A DNA stretch of 64,000 bases, taken from Oleidesulfovibrio sp047973035 (GTDB lineage Bacteria; Desulfobacterota; Desulfovibrionia; Desulfovibrionales; Desulfovibrionaceae). Each line of letters opens with the position of its first letter. The first letter of the stretch is position 1. The stretch covers positions 1 through 64,000 of the forward strand of contig NZ_JBKEBF010000039.1 in the NCBI RefSeq assembly GCF_047973035.1. The letters are read 5' to 3'. Under the pieces are notes generated by a model. That model worked only from the letters and a program-made list of their open reading frames with translations. It was not told the DNA's origin and ran no database searches. Shown one piece after another: positions 1 through 8,373 of this stretch. The position numbers were made by a program, and so were the translations under genes.

Positions 1-1
1 T

Positions 2-232
2 ATGAGCCGACGTGGCAACTGCCACGACAACGCGGTTGCAGAAAGCTTCTTTCAACTTCTCAAACGAGAACGAATTAAGCGGAAAACTTACAGAAGCCGG
101 GAAGAGGCCCGGCAGGACGTATTTAATTATATAGAGATGTTCTATAACCCGATTCGCCGCCATGGACACAATGGCAACTTATCTCCAATAAAATTTGAAG
201 AAAAGTTTGTTAGTAAAGTTGGGGGTGTCTAG
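2..232 (+). CDS. IS3-family transposase OrfB, C-terminal fragment
   Basis: These are the last 76 residues of an IS3-family (DDE, rve-type) transposase; the window edge cuts the 5' part, so the methionine at base 2 is internal. Visible signature: GNCHDNAVAESFF, carrying the final catalytic Glu of the DDE triad, then the conserved YIEMFYNPIRRH block and the LSPIKFE tail. The protein cuts and joins the element ends. It is followed directly by a probable terminal inverted repeat. Whether the full element is intact cannot be judged here. Confidence 0.85.
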   Translation: MSRRGNCHDNAVAESFFQLLKRERIKRKTYRSREEARQDVFNYIEMFYNPIRRHGHNGNLSPIKFEEKFVSKVGGV

Positions 233-250
233 TAAATTAGTGGCGATTCA
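217..250 (+). mobile_element. Probable right end of the IS3-family element
   Basis: The stretch from the transposase stop codon to about 250 (GTGTCTAG...GGCGATTCA) looks like an IS3-family terminal inverted repeat, which commonly ends in CA. The left end lies outside the window, so neither the pairing nor a target duplication could be checked. Confidence 0.5.
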
Positions 251-309
251 CCCCAGCCATTTTACCACATGCTCTGTATCTCATTTTGATTAATTCCTTT
301 TGGATGTAA

Positions 310-345
310 GGGCAGGCCCCGGGGGGGGGATGGGCCTGCCCTTTT
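310..345. terminator. Hairpin terminator between IS end and RTX gene
   Basis: GGGCAGGCCC pairs with GGGCCTGCCC around a G-rich loop and is followed by TTTT on the plus strand. It lies between a plus-strand transposase and a minus-strand gene that converge, so it may act in both directions; the minus-strand T tract is poor. Confidence 0.55.
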
Positions 346-367
346 CGGGAGGAAGCACCAGATTTCC

Positions 368-3076
368 CTAAACGGTAATAATGTTACCTTGGTCCATCAG
401 TGCCTGGAGGATTGCATCAGGGTCAGTTACACCTAATGCCGCCCCCAAAGAGTCTGCTGTTACGCCACTCAGTAGAATGTTTTGCCCGATGCTGCTGTTC
501 GCGTCGCGAATGCTAAGGATCAGGTTGGCATTTGCATCTGCGGTCAGCTCTAATTCCCAATTCATACTGGCGCCGGCGGTGTTGAAGATGTCTGCAAGAT
601 TGATCACGTCACCTTCAGCAATACTGAAGTCACTGATGGCATGAGTCGAATCTTCGCTGTATTGGAAAGCAAAGGTATCCTGGCCAGTTCCGCCGACAAG
701 TATGTCATTGCCTTGATGGCCCCAGAGAATATCGTCACCAAGTCCCCCGACAAGGTAATCATCTCCTGCGCCCCCATTCAGTATGTCGTTGCCGTCACCA
801 CCGTACATGGAGTCATTGCCGTCACCGCCAAAAAGCGAGTCATTTCCCTCTTCTCCATAAAGAACGTCAGCCCCGTCTAGACCATGCAAGGTGTCGTTAT
901 CCTCGCCGCCAAAGATGCTGTCGTCATCATCTCCCCCTTCCAGCCAGTCGTTTCCTGCGCCGGAAGTGATATAATCTTGGCCTGCTCCGCCATAGATGGT
1001 GTCGTTTCCGCCACCATCCCACAGCCAATCATCCCCGTCTTCACCGTAAATAAGATCGTGCCCGTTTCCACCCCACACGGTATCTGCGCCAGCGCCTCCG
1101 TATATGGTGTCGTTGTCATTGCCGGCATTGATGTTGTCGTCCCCGTCTCCTCCGAGAATGCTGTCGTTGCCATCGGCAGAGTAGAGTGTATCGTTGCCGT
1201 TTCCACCTACCAGCGTGTCATTCCCTTCGTTTGCCCATATTTTGTCATCTCCGTCTTCACCGTACAGCTTGTCATCTCCAAGGCCGCCTTCAAGGTAGTC
1301 ATTGTCTGCCCCCCCGAGCAGCGTGTCATTTCCTGAATCTCCATAAAGAGAATCTTCGCCTATCCCGCCTAGCAGGCTGTCACTGCCATCGCCGCCTTTC
1401 AGAAGATCGTTCCCGAAGTCTCCCTCTAGGGTGTCATTTCCTGCACCGCCGGAGAGGGTGTCATCACCCCCGTTGGGGTCGGTGCCAAAGTCGTCGCCAA
1501 GCAGCCAGTCGTTCCCTTCTCCTCCTTCCAGGTCGTCTGCCCCTTGTCCTCCAAACAGAAAATCGTTTCCGCCACCACCGATGAGTGAGTCATTCCCTTC
1601 TTCCCCTTCCAGATAGTCCGCACCCTCATTGCCGAGCAGCGTGTCATTTCCCGTATCTCCGAATAACGTATCGTTACCCAGCTCTCCTTCAAGCAGGTCG
1701 TTATCGGCTCCGCCTTCCAGCCAGTCATTGCCTTCACCTCCAGTGATGCTGTCTTTGCCAGCGCCGCCGTATATGGTGTCGTTTCCTCCCTGCCCGTGAA
1801 GTGTGTCGTCGCCAGCCTGCCCGGAAAGCGTATCACTGCCTGCACCGCCCCAGATTTTGTCGTCACCGCCGCCGCCAAGGATGGTGTCGTTTCCGGCGTC
1901 TCCATACAAAGAGTCAGCCCCTAGGCCACCCCGAATGCTGTCATCGCTATTGCCAGTTGTAATTGTTCCGCCGGCGTTCGCGTTTAGTATGACAGTGTCT
2001 TCGCCATCCCCTGTGTCGATAGTGATCTGAGTTCTTTCGTCGGAATTGTTGATGCTTATTGTATCGTTGCCAGCGCCGGAATCGATCTGAAGGGCATTGT
2101 TGTCAGCAGAAAAACTGATCGTGTCATCTCCGGCTCCACTGGTAACCTCAAAGCTTTGAGGTTCTTCGATAGCATATTCCGCCCCGGGAAATGTGCCTGT
2201 ACCGTAGCCGAGGCTCCCTGTAATTGTATCGTTCCCTGAGCCGGTAGATACCTCGCCACGAAATGCATTATTAATGGTGACGCTACTTGCTTCTTCTCCG
2301 CCAAGTGTAACGTAGGTGCCGACAAAGTCAGTCAGCTCAACTGATGCCGCATGGTCTCGTTCCAGATGTACATTAACAACAGAGCCCCAGCCGGAGTCTA
2401 CGGTTGCGCTGATCGCGTTATCTATTTCACTGACAGTTGAAATGCTGGGACCACCGATCGGACTTGGGCCGATTGCCGCACCTACATCCCATACACGGCT
2501 TTCGGTTGCATCTAAGCAGCGTGAAGGATCATCCCACATGGGATAAGCGTCCTGATTGTTAAACGTGAGAATTAGTCCGTCGGGAACAAGCGGAAGTTGA
2601 TTGTCAGGTCCTGCTTCGTTTGTCCCAGATAATAATGAATCCGTTGGAAGCAGAGGGATTTCCATAGAAGTTGTATCGAAGGTAATTCCCCGAATTCCAT
2701 CCAATCCATGAAGCCCTTCAATGATTGCGCCGGCATCGTCGCGGTATTCTCCAGTTCCTCCACCTTGGGGTTGGTCTCCGGCTTCGGGGGTGATGACTGC
2801 AGTAGCATCCAACGTTGCAAGAAGTTGTGCGATATTAACTTCCGTGCTTTCTGGTGTTGCTAACGCAAGCAGGTCCTCATAACCGCTTCCATCAATGGTT
2901 ATCGGGGCTTCTCCCGGAATATTCAAAATCAGACTGTTTCCTTCTTTTATAATAGAAGCATCATCTAAATTAAGGGTGGGGGCAATAAGCTGAAGCTCAC
3001 CAACTATAATTCGGCTTCCTTCAGCGGATAAATCTGTATAAAGCGTATCTGGGCTGTGCTCTTGTGCTTTTATCAT
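368..3076 (-). CDS. RTX calcium-binding exoprotein (type I secretion substrate)
   Basis: 902-residue secreted repeat protein. Residues 1 to about 280 are non-repetitive and have no signal peptide. Roughly residues 375-800 are tandem RTX nonapeptides of the GGxGxDxxx type (for example GGAGNDTLEG), about 45 copies that should fold into a Ca2+-binding beta-roll outside the cell. The last ~100 residues (FAFQYSEDSTHAISDF onward) match the C-terminal target domain of type I secretion substrates. No catalytic domain is recognisable, so adhesin or surface-layer-like protein is more likely than enzyme, but this is inference. No T1SS transporter genes lie in the window. Start supported by AGGGAAGGGAG just upstream; a sigma-54 promoter lies at 3134-3148. 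Confidence 0.85.
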   Translation of the reverse strand: MIKAQEHSPDTLYTDLSAEGSRIIVGELQLIAPTLNLDDASIIKEGNSLILNIPGEAPITIDGSGYEDLLALATPESTEVNIAQLLATLDATAVITPEAGDQPQGGGTGEYRDDAGAIIEGLHGLDGIRGITFDTTSMEIPLLPTDSLLSGTNEAGPDNQLPLVPDGLILTFNNQDAYPMWDDPSRCLDATESRVWDVGAAIGPSPIGGPSISTVSEIDNAISATVDSGWGSVVNVHLERDHAASVELTDFVGTYVTLGGEEASSVTINNAFRGEVSTGSGNDTITGSLGYGTGTFPGAEYAIEEPQSFEVTSGAGDDTISFSADNNALQIDSGAGNDTISINNSDERTQITIDTGDGEDTVILNANAGGTITTGNSDDSIRGGLGADSLYGDAGNDTILGGGGDDKIWGGAGSDTLSGQAGDDTLHGQGGNDTIYGGAGKDSITGGEGNDWLEGGADNDLLEGELGNDTLFGDTGNDTLLGNEGADYLEGEEGNDSLIGGGGNDFLFGGQGADDLEGGEGNDWLLGDDFGTDPNGGDDTLSGGAGNDTLEGDFGNDLLKGGDGSDSLLGGIGEDSLYGDSGNDTLLGGADNDYLEGGLGDDKLYGEDGDDKIWANEGNDTLVGGNGNDTLYSADGNDSILGGDGDDNINAGNDNDTIYGGAGADTVWGGNGHDLIYGEDGDDWLWDGGGNDTIYGGAGQDYITSGAGNDWLEGGDDDDSIFGGEDNDTLHGLDGADVLYGEEGNDSLFGGDGNDSMYGGDGNDILNGGAGDDYLVGGLGDDILWGHQGNDILVGGTGQDTFAFQYSEDSTHAISDFSIAEGDVINLADIFNTAGASMNWELELTADANANLILSIRDANSSIGQNILLSGVTADSLGAALGVTDPDAILQALMDQGNIITV

Positions 3077-3133
3077 TTCGCTCCCTTCCCTGTTTTGGGT
3101 TGCCTTGTGACAGTCTTAACCTTTCGAGCTAAA

Positions 3134-3148
3134 GCAAATGCTATGCCA
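3134..3148 (-). promoter_or_regulatory. Sigma-54 promoter of the RTX gene
   Basis: Minus-strand TGGCATAGCATTTGC has the -24 GG and -12 GC exactly 10 nt apart, close to the TGGCACG-N4-TTGC consensus. The predicted start of transcription is near 3122, about 46 nt before the ATG. Confidence 0.65.
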
Positions 3149-3219
3149 GTAAGAGAAGAGTATTTTGTTCTTTTTTTATCTGGTGTTAGAGAGGTGGGAC
3201 GGGAGGGGGATAGTTTGGA

Positions 3220-3238
3220 ATATTGCGATGCGTAATAT
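3220..3238. promoter_or_regulatory. Palindrome upstream of RTX sigma-54 promoter
   Basis: ATATTGCG-ATG-CGTAATAT is an 8-3-8 inverted repeat with one mismatch, centred about 107 bp upstream of the predicted RTX transcription start, a typical position for a sigma-54 enhancer-binding protein. Functional role inferred. Confidence 0.35.
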
Positions 3239-3279
3239 CTTGAGGGGGCTTCGTTAAATGTTGAGGCTCTGATAATATA

Positions 3280-3311
3280 AAAGGCAGAAGAGATATCTCT
3301 TCTGCCTTTTG
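3280..3311 (-). terminator. Intrinsic terminator of the EIIC-EAL gene
   Basis: Perfect stem AAAGGCAGAAGAGAT/ATCTCTTCTGCCTTT lying directly after the stop of the minus-strand gene at 3317, with TTTT on both sides of the stem. Confidence 0.8.
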
Positions 3312-3316
3312 TATTA

Positions 3317-5434
3317 TCAGCTGATGTTGCTGGCGGTCGGGTGAGACGACATTGCGTCACAAAACGCAGGGATTTTGTCTGCATCAAGTGGTGGACTATA
3401 ATAATATCCTTGAATTATTCGGCAACCAAGGCTTTGCAACTTATTCAGCTGCTCCTTTGTTTCAACAAATTCTGCAACAATCTCTACGCCTAACTGGCTA
3501 CATAATTGATTGATGGAATAGATAATTTCAGCACTATTTTCGCAATGTTCAATATCTCTTGTCAGGATGCAGTCAAGCTTTAAGCTGTCAGCCTGAAGCA
3601 ATTTTAGGTACCTTATTGAACTGTGTCCCATGCCAAAATCATCAATAGCAAGTTTGGCTCCAGCCTTTTGAAGTTGCTGCAGTGTTCCGTTTTTAAATAC
3701 TTGATCCGTTAAAGCTTTTGCTTCAGTCACCTCTAGTTTCACTAGCTGCGAGGAAATAGCTGTCTCTTGGATTATTGAGAGATACCTGTCAGGGAAAACA
3801 GGGTCTTCCAACTGCTTGCTTGAAACATTAACCGACATGGTTAGCTGCCTGATTCCTGCCGCCCGCCATTGAGAAAGCTGATTAACAGAGGTGCGAAGAA
3901 TCCATTCTCCAAGCTCTATGATTTTGTCTGTTTCTTCTGCCAATTGAATAATAACTGGCGGTGGAATCATCCCGAATTTAGGGTGATTCCACCTGATAAG
4001 ACTCTCAACTCCGACAACCCTTTCTGTAGTGCTGTCAACTTGTGGCTGATAGACAAGGTAGATTTCGTTTTTTTTGATCGCTGGAAAGATGTCCACTGCT
4101 AATCCGCGAGCAATTGTTCCAAGGTCTCCTGGCTGTTGCAGAAGCCGGCGACCACTTTCAGGGCTGAAGGCTACTTCCATGAGATCATTAAATTTTTTCT
4201 TTGACGTAATATTTCTCAGTCGTGTGTCGAGCGATATAAATGGTAAATATATGAAGGCCGATACGATAATGCACGAGAGTTGTAATATTGATCCGGCAAT
4301 GCTGCCGGTAGCTGCGTAAGCATTAAGTAGTAGCGGGGTATTCCATGCAACTTCGTTCAGGGTATAAGGGGCAAAGCCGGTAGTCATAGCAACATAGGCG
4401 ATCATCTGTGTTGTAAGCGGGGCAAGGATGAAGGGAATCAGAAGTGCCGGATTCAGAACAATCGGTATGCCGAAAATGAGTAGTTCATTTACGTTAAATA
4501 TAGCAGGGATAATGGAAAAAAATGCAATTTTGCGAATCATAAGGTCCTTGCAGCCTATGAAAATTGCAAGGATGAGGCCTGCAGAGGCACCTGAACCTCC
4601 AACCGAAGTGAAACAGTCAAAAAAGGCCTTCGTATAATGAAATGAAGACGAAAGGTCTCCCTGATGAGGATTGACGTACAGCTCCTGCATGACAGGCTCC
4701 AGAATATTTGAACCATGTATGCCGAAGAACCAGAAAACATGACGTGAAAAATTATAAAGGGTAGCACTGCTGATGGAGTCCGCCCCCAGACTTGTGAAAG
4801 GGGCAGCTATTGTGCGGTAGATGTATTCGTATGTGTTACTGACTCCTAAGCTGCAAGCTCCTGCTTTGATAAGAGCAAAAACTGAGATTGTTATCAGTGC
4901 GGGGATAGCGAGTAATAAGAGTTGGGAGATGGTGGTGTCGAAAACATCTTTTGTCGAGACACTGCGAAGAAGGTTCGCTCGCAATAATGTTTTAAATAAA
5001 AAACAGGAAAGTAGAGTGATGATCAAGGTGAGAAACAGGCCCTGTACTCCTAGCCATTTAATGGGCAGTTGGCCATCTAAAGCGGGGCCAAGTGTACATG
5101 CGACAGAACTGCTTGCAACTACTGTGAAGGCCAAGGGCGGTGTGTATCGTGGCGATTCTGAATTTTGGATAAGTCCAATGTGATAGGATAGGCTTATGCA
5201 GACAACCACGGACATGATCCCGAAGCTTCCATTGTAAAGGAAGTTGCCAAAGTCTTTCTAGTTCGTACCGAACTGGTCTGACATGAAGTTTTGATACCCC
5301 TCAAGAGGGAAGGAATTCATAAGGATGGCTACTACGCCGGGGATTAAAACTATAAGTGTAATTCCGAAAGTATTTCGTAGCGCAGATACTAACGGTAGCT
5401 CTGCAAAATGTGATATTTTTTGTAAATATTTCAT
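3317..5434 (-). pseudogene. PTS EIIC-like / EAL fusion interrupted by an in-frame TAG
   Basis: Read as one frame this is about 705 codons: a membrane PTS lactose/cellobiose-type EIIC domain (starting KISHFAELPLVSALRN, many membrane spans) followed by a c-di-GMP phosphodiesterase EAL domain. The EAL half keeps ESLIRW, the IDDFGMGHSS catalytic block and EFVET, so its active site looks intact. A TAG at 5258-5260 interrupts the frame after residue 58; 14 codons later comes an in-frame ATG (5215). EIIC homology continues smoothly across the stop (GTN-stop-KDFGNFLYNGSFGI), where Trp (TGG) is plausible in an ancestor. Start chosen at ATG 5434 with AGG upstream. Alternatives: reinitiation at 5215, giving a 632-residue protein lacking the first transmembrane part, or a sequencing error. 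No EIIA/EIIB or sugar genes are nearby. Confidence 0.75.
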
Positions 5435-5569
5435 GGCCAACCTAAGGGTCGTGTTAGTCGATTCTATGCTGAAAGCACAGTCATGCCATTTGGTCGGTCT
5501 TGTTTTTACCTATGGCTTGAGTTTGAATGGTATTTCTAAACATTAATCCAGTATTCGAGTTTAAAAAGG

Positions 5570-6478
5570 CTACTTGCATAGATATAAGGTGGATTTGTTT
5601 TTTCCTGTCGCTTTACTGTGGTACATTGCTTGGTCCGCCTGATCTATAGCATCCAATGCAGTAGTGTTTTGTGAAAAAGCTCCACCTATAGAAACTGTGA
5701 CTTTTAGCTTTGTATCATGCACATTCGTCCATGCATTCTCAATATGAGTTCGTAGTCGTTCGGCCATTTCGCCCAATGCTGTGTAGGTGGTGTTGGGGAC
5801 AAAGACTACAAACTCTTCTCCTCCCCAACGAATAAGAGTGTCTCTTGAGCGTATCGTAGCTGCTAGTGTTGTTGCGACAACTTTTAAGACTCTGTCACCT
5901 GTTTCGTGCCCATATGTGTCGTTGATCACCTTAAAGTCATCTATATCAATAAAGAAAATTCCAAATGGTGTGCCGTAGAGCTGTTGCGACTGGTCCATCT
6001 GCTTGATGAGTTGTTGCCCGTATCGTCTGTTGCCCACTGCAGTTAGCGGGTCAAGGAGGCTTGCTTTCCGTAGCTTCTGAAGTTCATTCAGAAGGATATG
6101 AGGGGCAGGTGAGGGGGATATTGTAAATATCTGTACTGCGCCATTTATCAGCTTATTATCTGAGAAAGTGGGAAGAAAGGAGGCCATAACGCTAACTTTA
6201 TGCCCCTTTTGATGGTGTAGATGCATGGGGACTGAGATAGTTGTTTCGCCTTGAAGAGCTTTATACAACAGGCATGTATCACAACATAAATAATGTTTTT
6301 TTTGTGCGGGACAGATGGCAGCCTCAGAACAGTGTGTTCCGATCAGGTCATATGCACTGCATCCACATACTTGCTCTGCACTGCGATTCCAGAAGACGAC
6401 CTTGCGGTCCATATTGATGCTGCATACCCCGTCGCTGAGGCTGCTAAGTGCATGATGCGCAAGTAGAAAACTCTTCAT
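5570..6478 (-). CDS. PAS-GGDEF diguanylate cyclase
   Basis: 302 residues. An N-terminal PAS-like domain (about 10-120) contains a Cys-rich insert (CPAQ, CCDTC) that could hold a metal or cofactor. A GGDEF domain follows (about 140-300) with active-site motif GGEEF, preceded by an RxxD inhibitory site (RSRD) at the canonical 5-residue distance, so product inhibition by c-di-GMP is expected. It makes c-di-GMP from 2 GTP in the cytoplasm; no membrane segment. Its neighbour encodes the opposite activity (EAL phosphodiesterase, now interrupted). Start supported by AAGGGCAAAGA upstream of ATG. The Cys-rich PAS suggests redox or metal sensing, but this is inference. Confidence 0.88.
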   Translation of the reverse strand: MKSFLLAHHALSSLSDGVCSINMDRKVVFWNRSAEQVCGCSAYDLIGTHCSEAAICPAQKKHYLCCDTCLLYKALQGETTISVPMHLHHQKGHKVSVMASFLPTFSDNKLINGAVQIFTISPSPAPHILLNELQKLRKASLLDPLTAVGNRRYGQQLIKQMDQSQQLYGTPFGIFFIDIDDFKVINDTYGHETGDRVLKVVATTLAATIRSRDTLIRWGGEEFVVFVPNTTYTALGEMAERLRTHIENAWTNVHDTKLKVTVSIGGAFSQNTTALDAIDQADQAMYHSKATGKNKSTLYLCK

Positions 6479-7010
6479 TCTTTGCCCTTTGTTTGAATCT
6501 TTTCCTCAGAAAATGCCTGTTTCAATACAGGGTTTTTATGGACCTTGTTTCGGGATGCAAACGTGCTGCATTACAATTTTGCGCCCTCCCACAGTAGTGT
6601 TTTGAAGGGGGGACACTACAGGGAGGGCGCGCTACAGGATGGTTGTAGGCAGCACTAAGCCTAATGCGGGGGGGATTGCACCATCCTTAATATAGACCAG
6701 AAGCGGGATTGCTGGAACTTCTGTGTCTATTCTGTAGCAATTTATTATATTGTATTACTTGTTGGTGAGAGTTCATGAATCTTATATGATGCCCGGTATA
6801 TAATTGCGCAAAAAATATTTATTTGAAATTGTAATTTGTTATTTGTAAAGGCGTGTTGCCAATTTTACTGGTCACCAAGTGGAAGATGGCGTGTTTTTTT
6901 ATTTTGTAATAGCTATACGGGTAAAATGAATTGTAGAACGCTATATCAAGTGTTTGTCATCATAACAATGCATAAGTGCGCAAGCTTATCTAAAATCCAT
7001 AACATCTAAT
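6479..7010. other. Intergenic region with a long GC-rich hairpin
   Basis: 530 bp without a supportable gene. The main structure is a near-perfect inverted repeat at 6581-6630: GCGCCCTCCC with GGGAGGGCGC, the stem extended by GTAGTGT/ACACTAC. Neither strand has a T tract after it, so it is not a normal terminator. The rest is AT-rich and featureless to my reading. Confidence 0.5.
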
Positions 7011-8225
7011 TTATCTTGATTGATACGTAGCGCTTATACATGCGCTACAAGAGAAACACCGCTTGTTCATGGCGAAGTTATATTCTACTCCATCGACAAA
7101 CGAAGATTGGACATACCCGTCGAATTGTTTTGGTATTGAATTTATTATTCTGTTTCCGATTTTATTAGAATTTGAAACGTGTGATTCTGTTATTCCACAG
7201 CCATTGTCTTTATATAGGATGGAAAACCTGTCTGGACATCTGCTTGTCACTGATATGCTGATAGTCGGACATGGGCATTTGTCAAAAGCATGCTTTATAG
7301 AATTTACAATCAGTTCACTTACGAGAACTCCAGATAAAAATAATACACGTTGGCACACATGCACTTCATGTAATTTCATTTGCAGCTTTATTTCTTTGTC
7401 TGTTGAAGATAGAATAAGCATTTCAGAAATACTTTTTATGAGGTCGTTAACATTTACGAACTTACTCTTTGAAAGAGAAACAATATCGTGAACTTCTGAA
7501 ATTATACTTATTCTTTTTAATATATCTTCAAGCGTTGCATTGTGATCATATTGTTCGTCCTGTTCATTGATCATTTTAACCTGAATAATATTTGCAAGCA
7601 TATTTAAATGGTTTTTGATGCTGTGATGCGCTTCCAGTAACGAGATTTCTTGTTCTTCCGCCAAGGCTTTAAAGCGTGCTTTTTCTGTGAGGTCGCTCAG
7701 GCTACGTTCTATTTCGCTTTGGCAAGAACGGAGTAATTCCCCGAGAGGGCCGGACAACTCAATCGGCTCACCGTCCAAAATGCAGATTGTTCCGAAAAAT
7801 TCACCGTCAGGCCAGCGTATAGGCAGTCCTAAATAAGAGGTCATCCCGAATCGGATATCTGGATTATTATGCCAATACTCGTGATCAAGAGCATCATGGA
7901 TATAAGTCATGTCGCCCCTGCCAATTGTTTCTTCACAGTATAACCCTAAGCTGAGCTGCTCTTTAGCCCCCAGACTATACGGGTTCCCAGGGGTATTGCT
8001 GGTAACGTAAACCTCTATATCCTTAGGATGGAGGCGCATAATCAGAGCTGCAGGAACGTTGGTCACTTCTGCCACTATGTTGGCAATGTTTTGCCAACCC
8101 TTGAGCAAGTCCTCTGGAATTTCAGGCTTAGTGGAAGCTGTGATAGGAATTGCAAAGAGTTCCCCCACTGTGGTTTTTATTTGGATATAATTTGACATAT
8201 GAAACAGATATGTTTGTATAATCAT
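7011..8225 (-). CDS. GAF-domain sensor histidine kinase (HisKA_2 type)
   Basis: 404 residues, soluble. GAF domain at about 40-190 (ends SYLGLPIRWPDGEFFGTICIL). A short coiled linker leads to a HisKA_2-type dimerisation domain with the acceptor His in EAHHSIKNHLN, then an HATPase domain with N box SELIVNSIKHAF and G1 box DNGCGI; the G2 region is short, as in this subfamily. It should autophosphorylate in response to a ligand of the GAF domain; no cognate regulator is adjacent in the same orientation. An internal ATG ten codons in (MSNYIQIK) is an alternative start; neither has a clear ribosome site. A strong sigma-54 promoter lies 68 bp upstream. Confidence 0.8.
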   Translation of the reverse strand: MIIQTYLFHMSNYIQIKTTVGELFAIPITASTKPEIPEDLLKGWQNIANIVAEVTNVPAALIMRLHPKDIEVYVTSNTPGNPYSLGAKEQLSLGLYCEETIGRGDMTYIHDALDHEYWHNNPDIRFGMTSYLGLPIRWPDGEFFGTICILDGEPIELSGPLGELLRSCQSEIERSLSDLTEKARFKALAEEQEISLLEAHHSIKNHLNMLANIIQVKMINEQDEQYDHNATLEDILKRISIISEVHDIVSLSKSKFVNVNDLIKSISEMLILSSTDKEIKLQMKLHEVHVCQRVLFLSGVLVSELIVNSIKHAFDKCPCPTISISVTSRCPDRFSILYKDNGCGITESHVSNSNKIGNRIINSIPKQFDGYVQSSFVDGVEYNFAMNKRCFSCSACISATYQSR

Positions 8226-8292
8226 GTTGTTAAAAACTGCATAAGGCCTTTTAGGCCTTTACTCCCCCCCCATGAGGTGTGCGATGAATAAA

Positions 8293-8307
8293 GCAAAGCA
8301 TGTGCCA
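8293..8307 (-). promoter_or_regulatory. Sigma-54 promoter of the GAF kinase gene
   Basis: Minus-strand TGGCACATGCTTTGC matches TGGCAC-N5-TTGC with GG and GC 10 nt apart. Predicted transcription start near 8281, 56 nt before the kinase ATG. Confidence 0.75.
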
Positions 8308-8373
8308 TTTTTTTAATCATTTGACTTTAAAGGCTTTTTTTGTGTCTTGTAGTGTCCGCACTTTTTTTTGTGA

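Noticed and set aside
368..2000. Tandem repeats considered as CRISPR or satellite DNA
   Set aside because: The periodicity is 27 bp, in frame with RTX nonapeptides inside one coding sequence; it is protein repeat, not CRISPR.
3073..3387. 104-codon frame overlapping the start of the RTX gene and end of the EAL gene
   Set aside because: It spans the sigma-54 promoter and terminator, has no recognisable sequence and no ribosome site.
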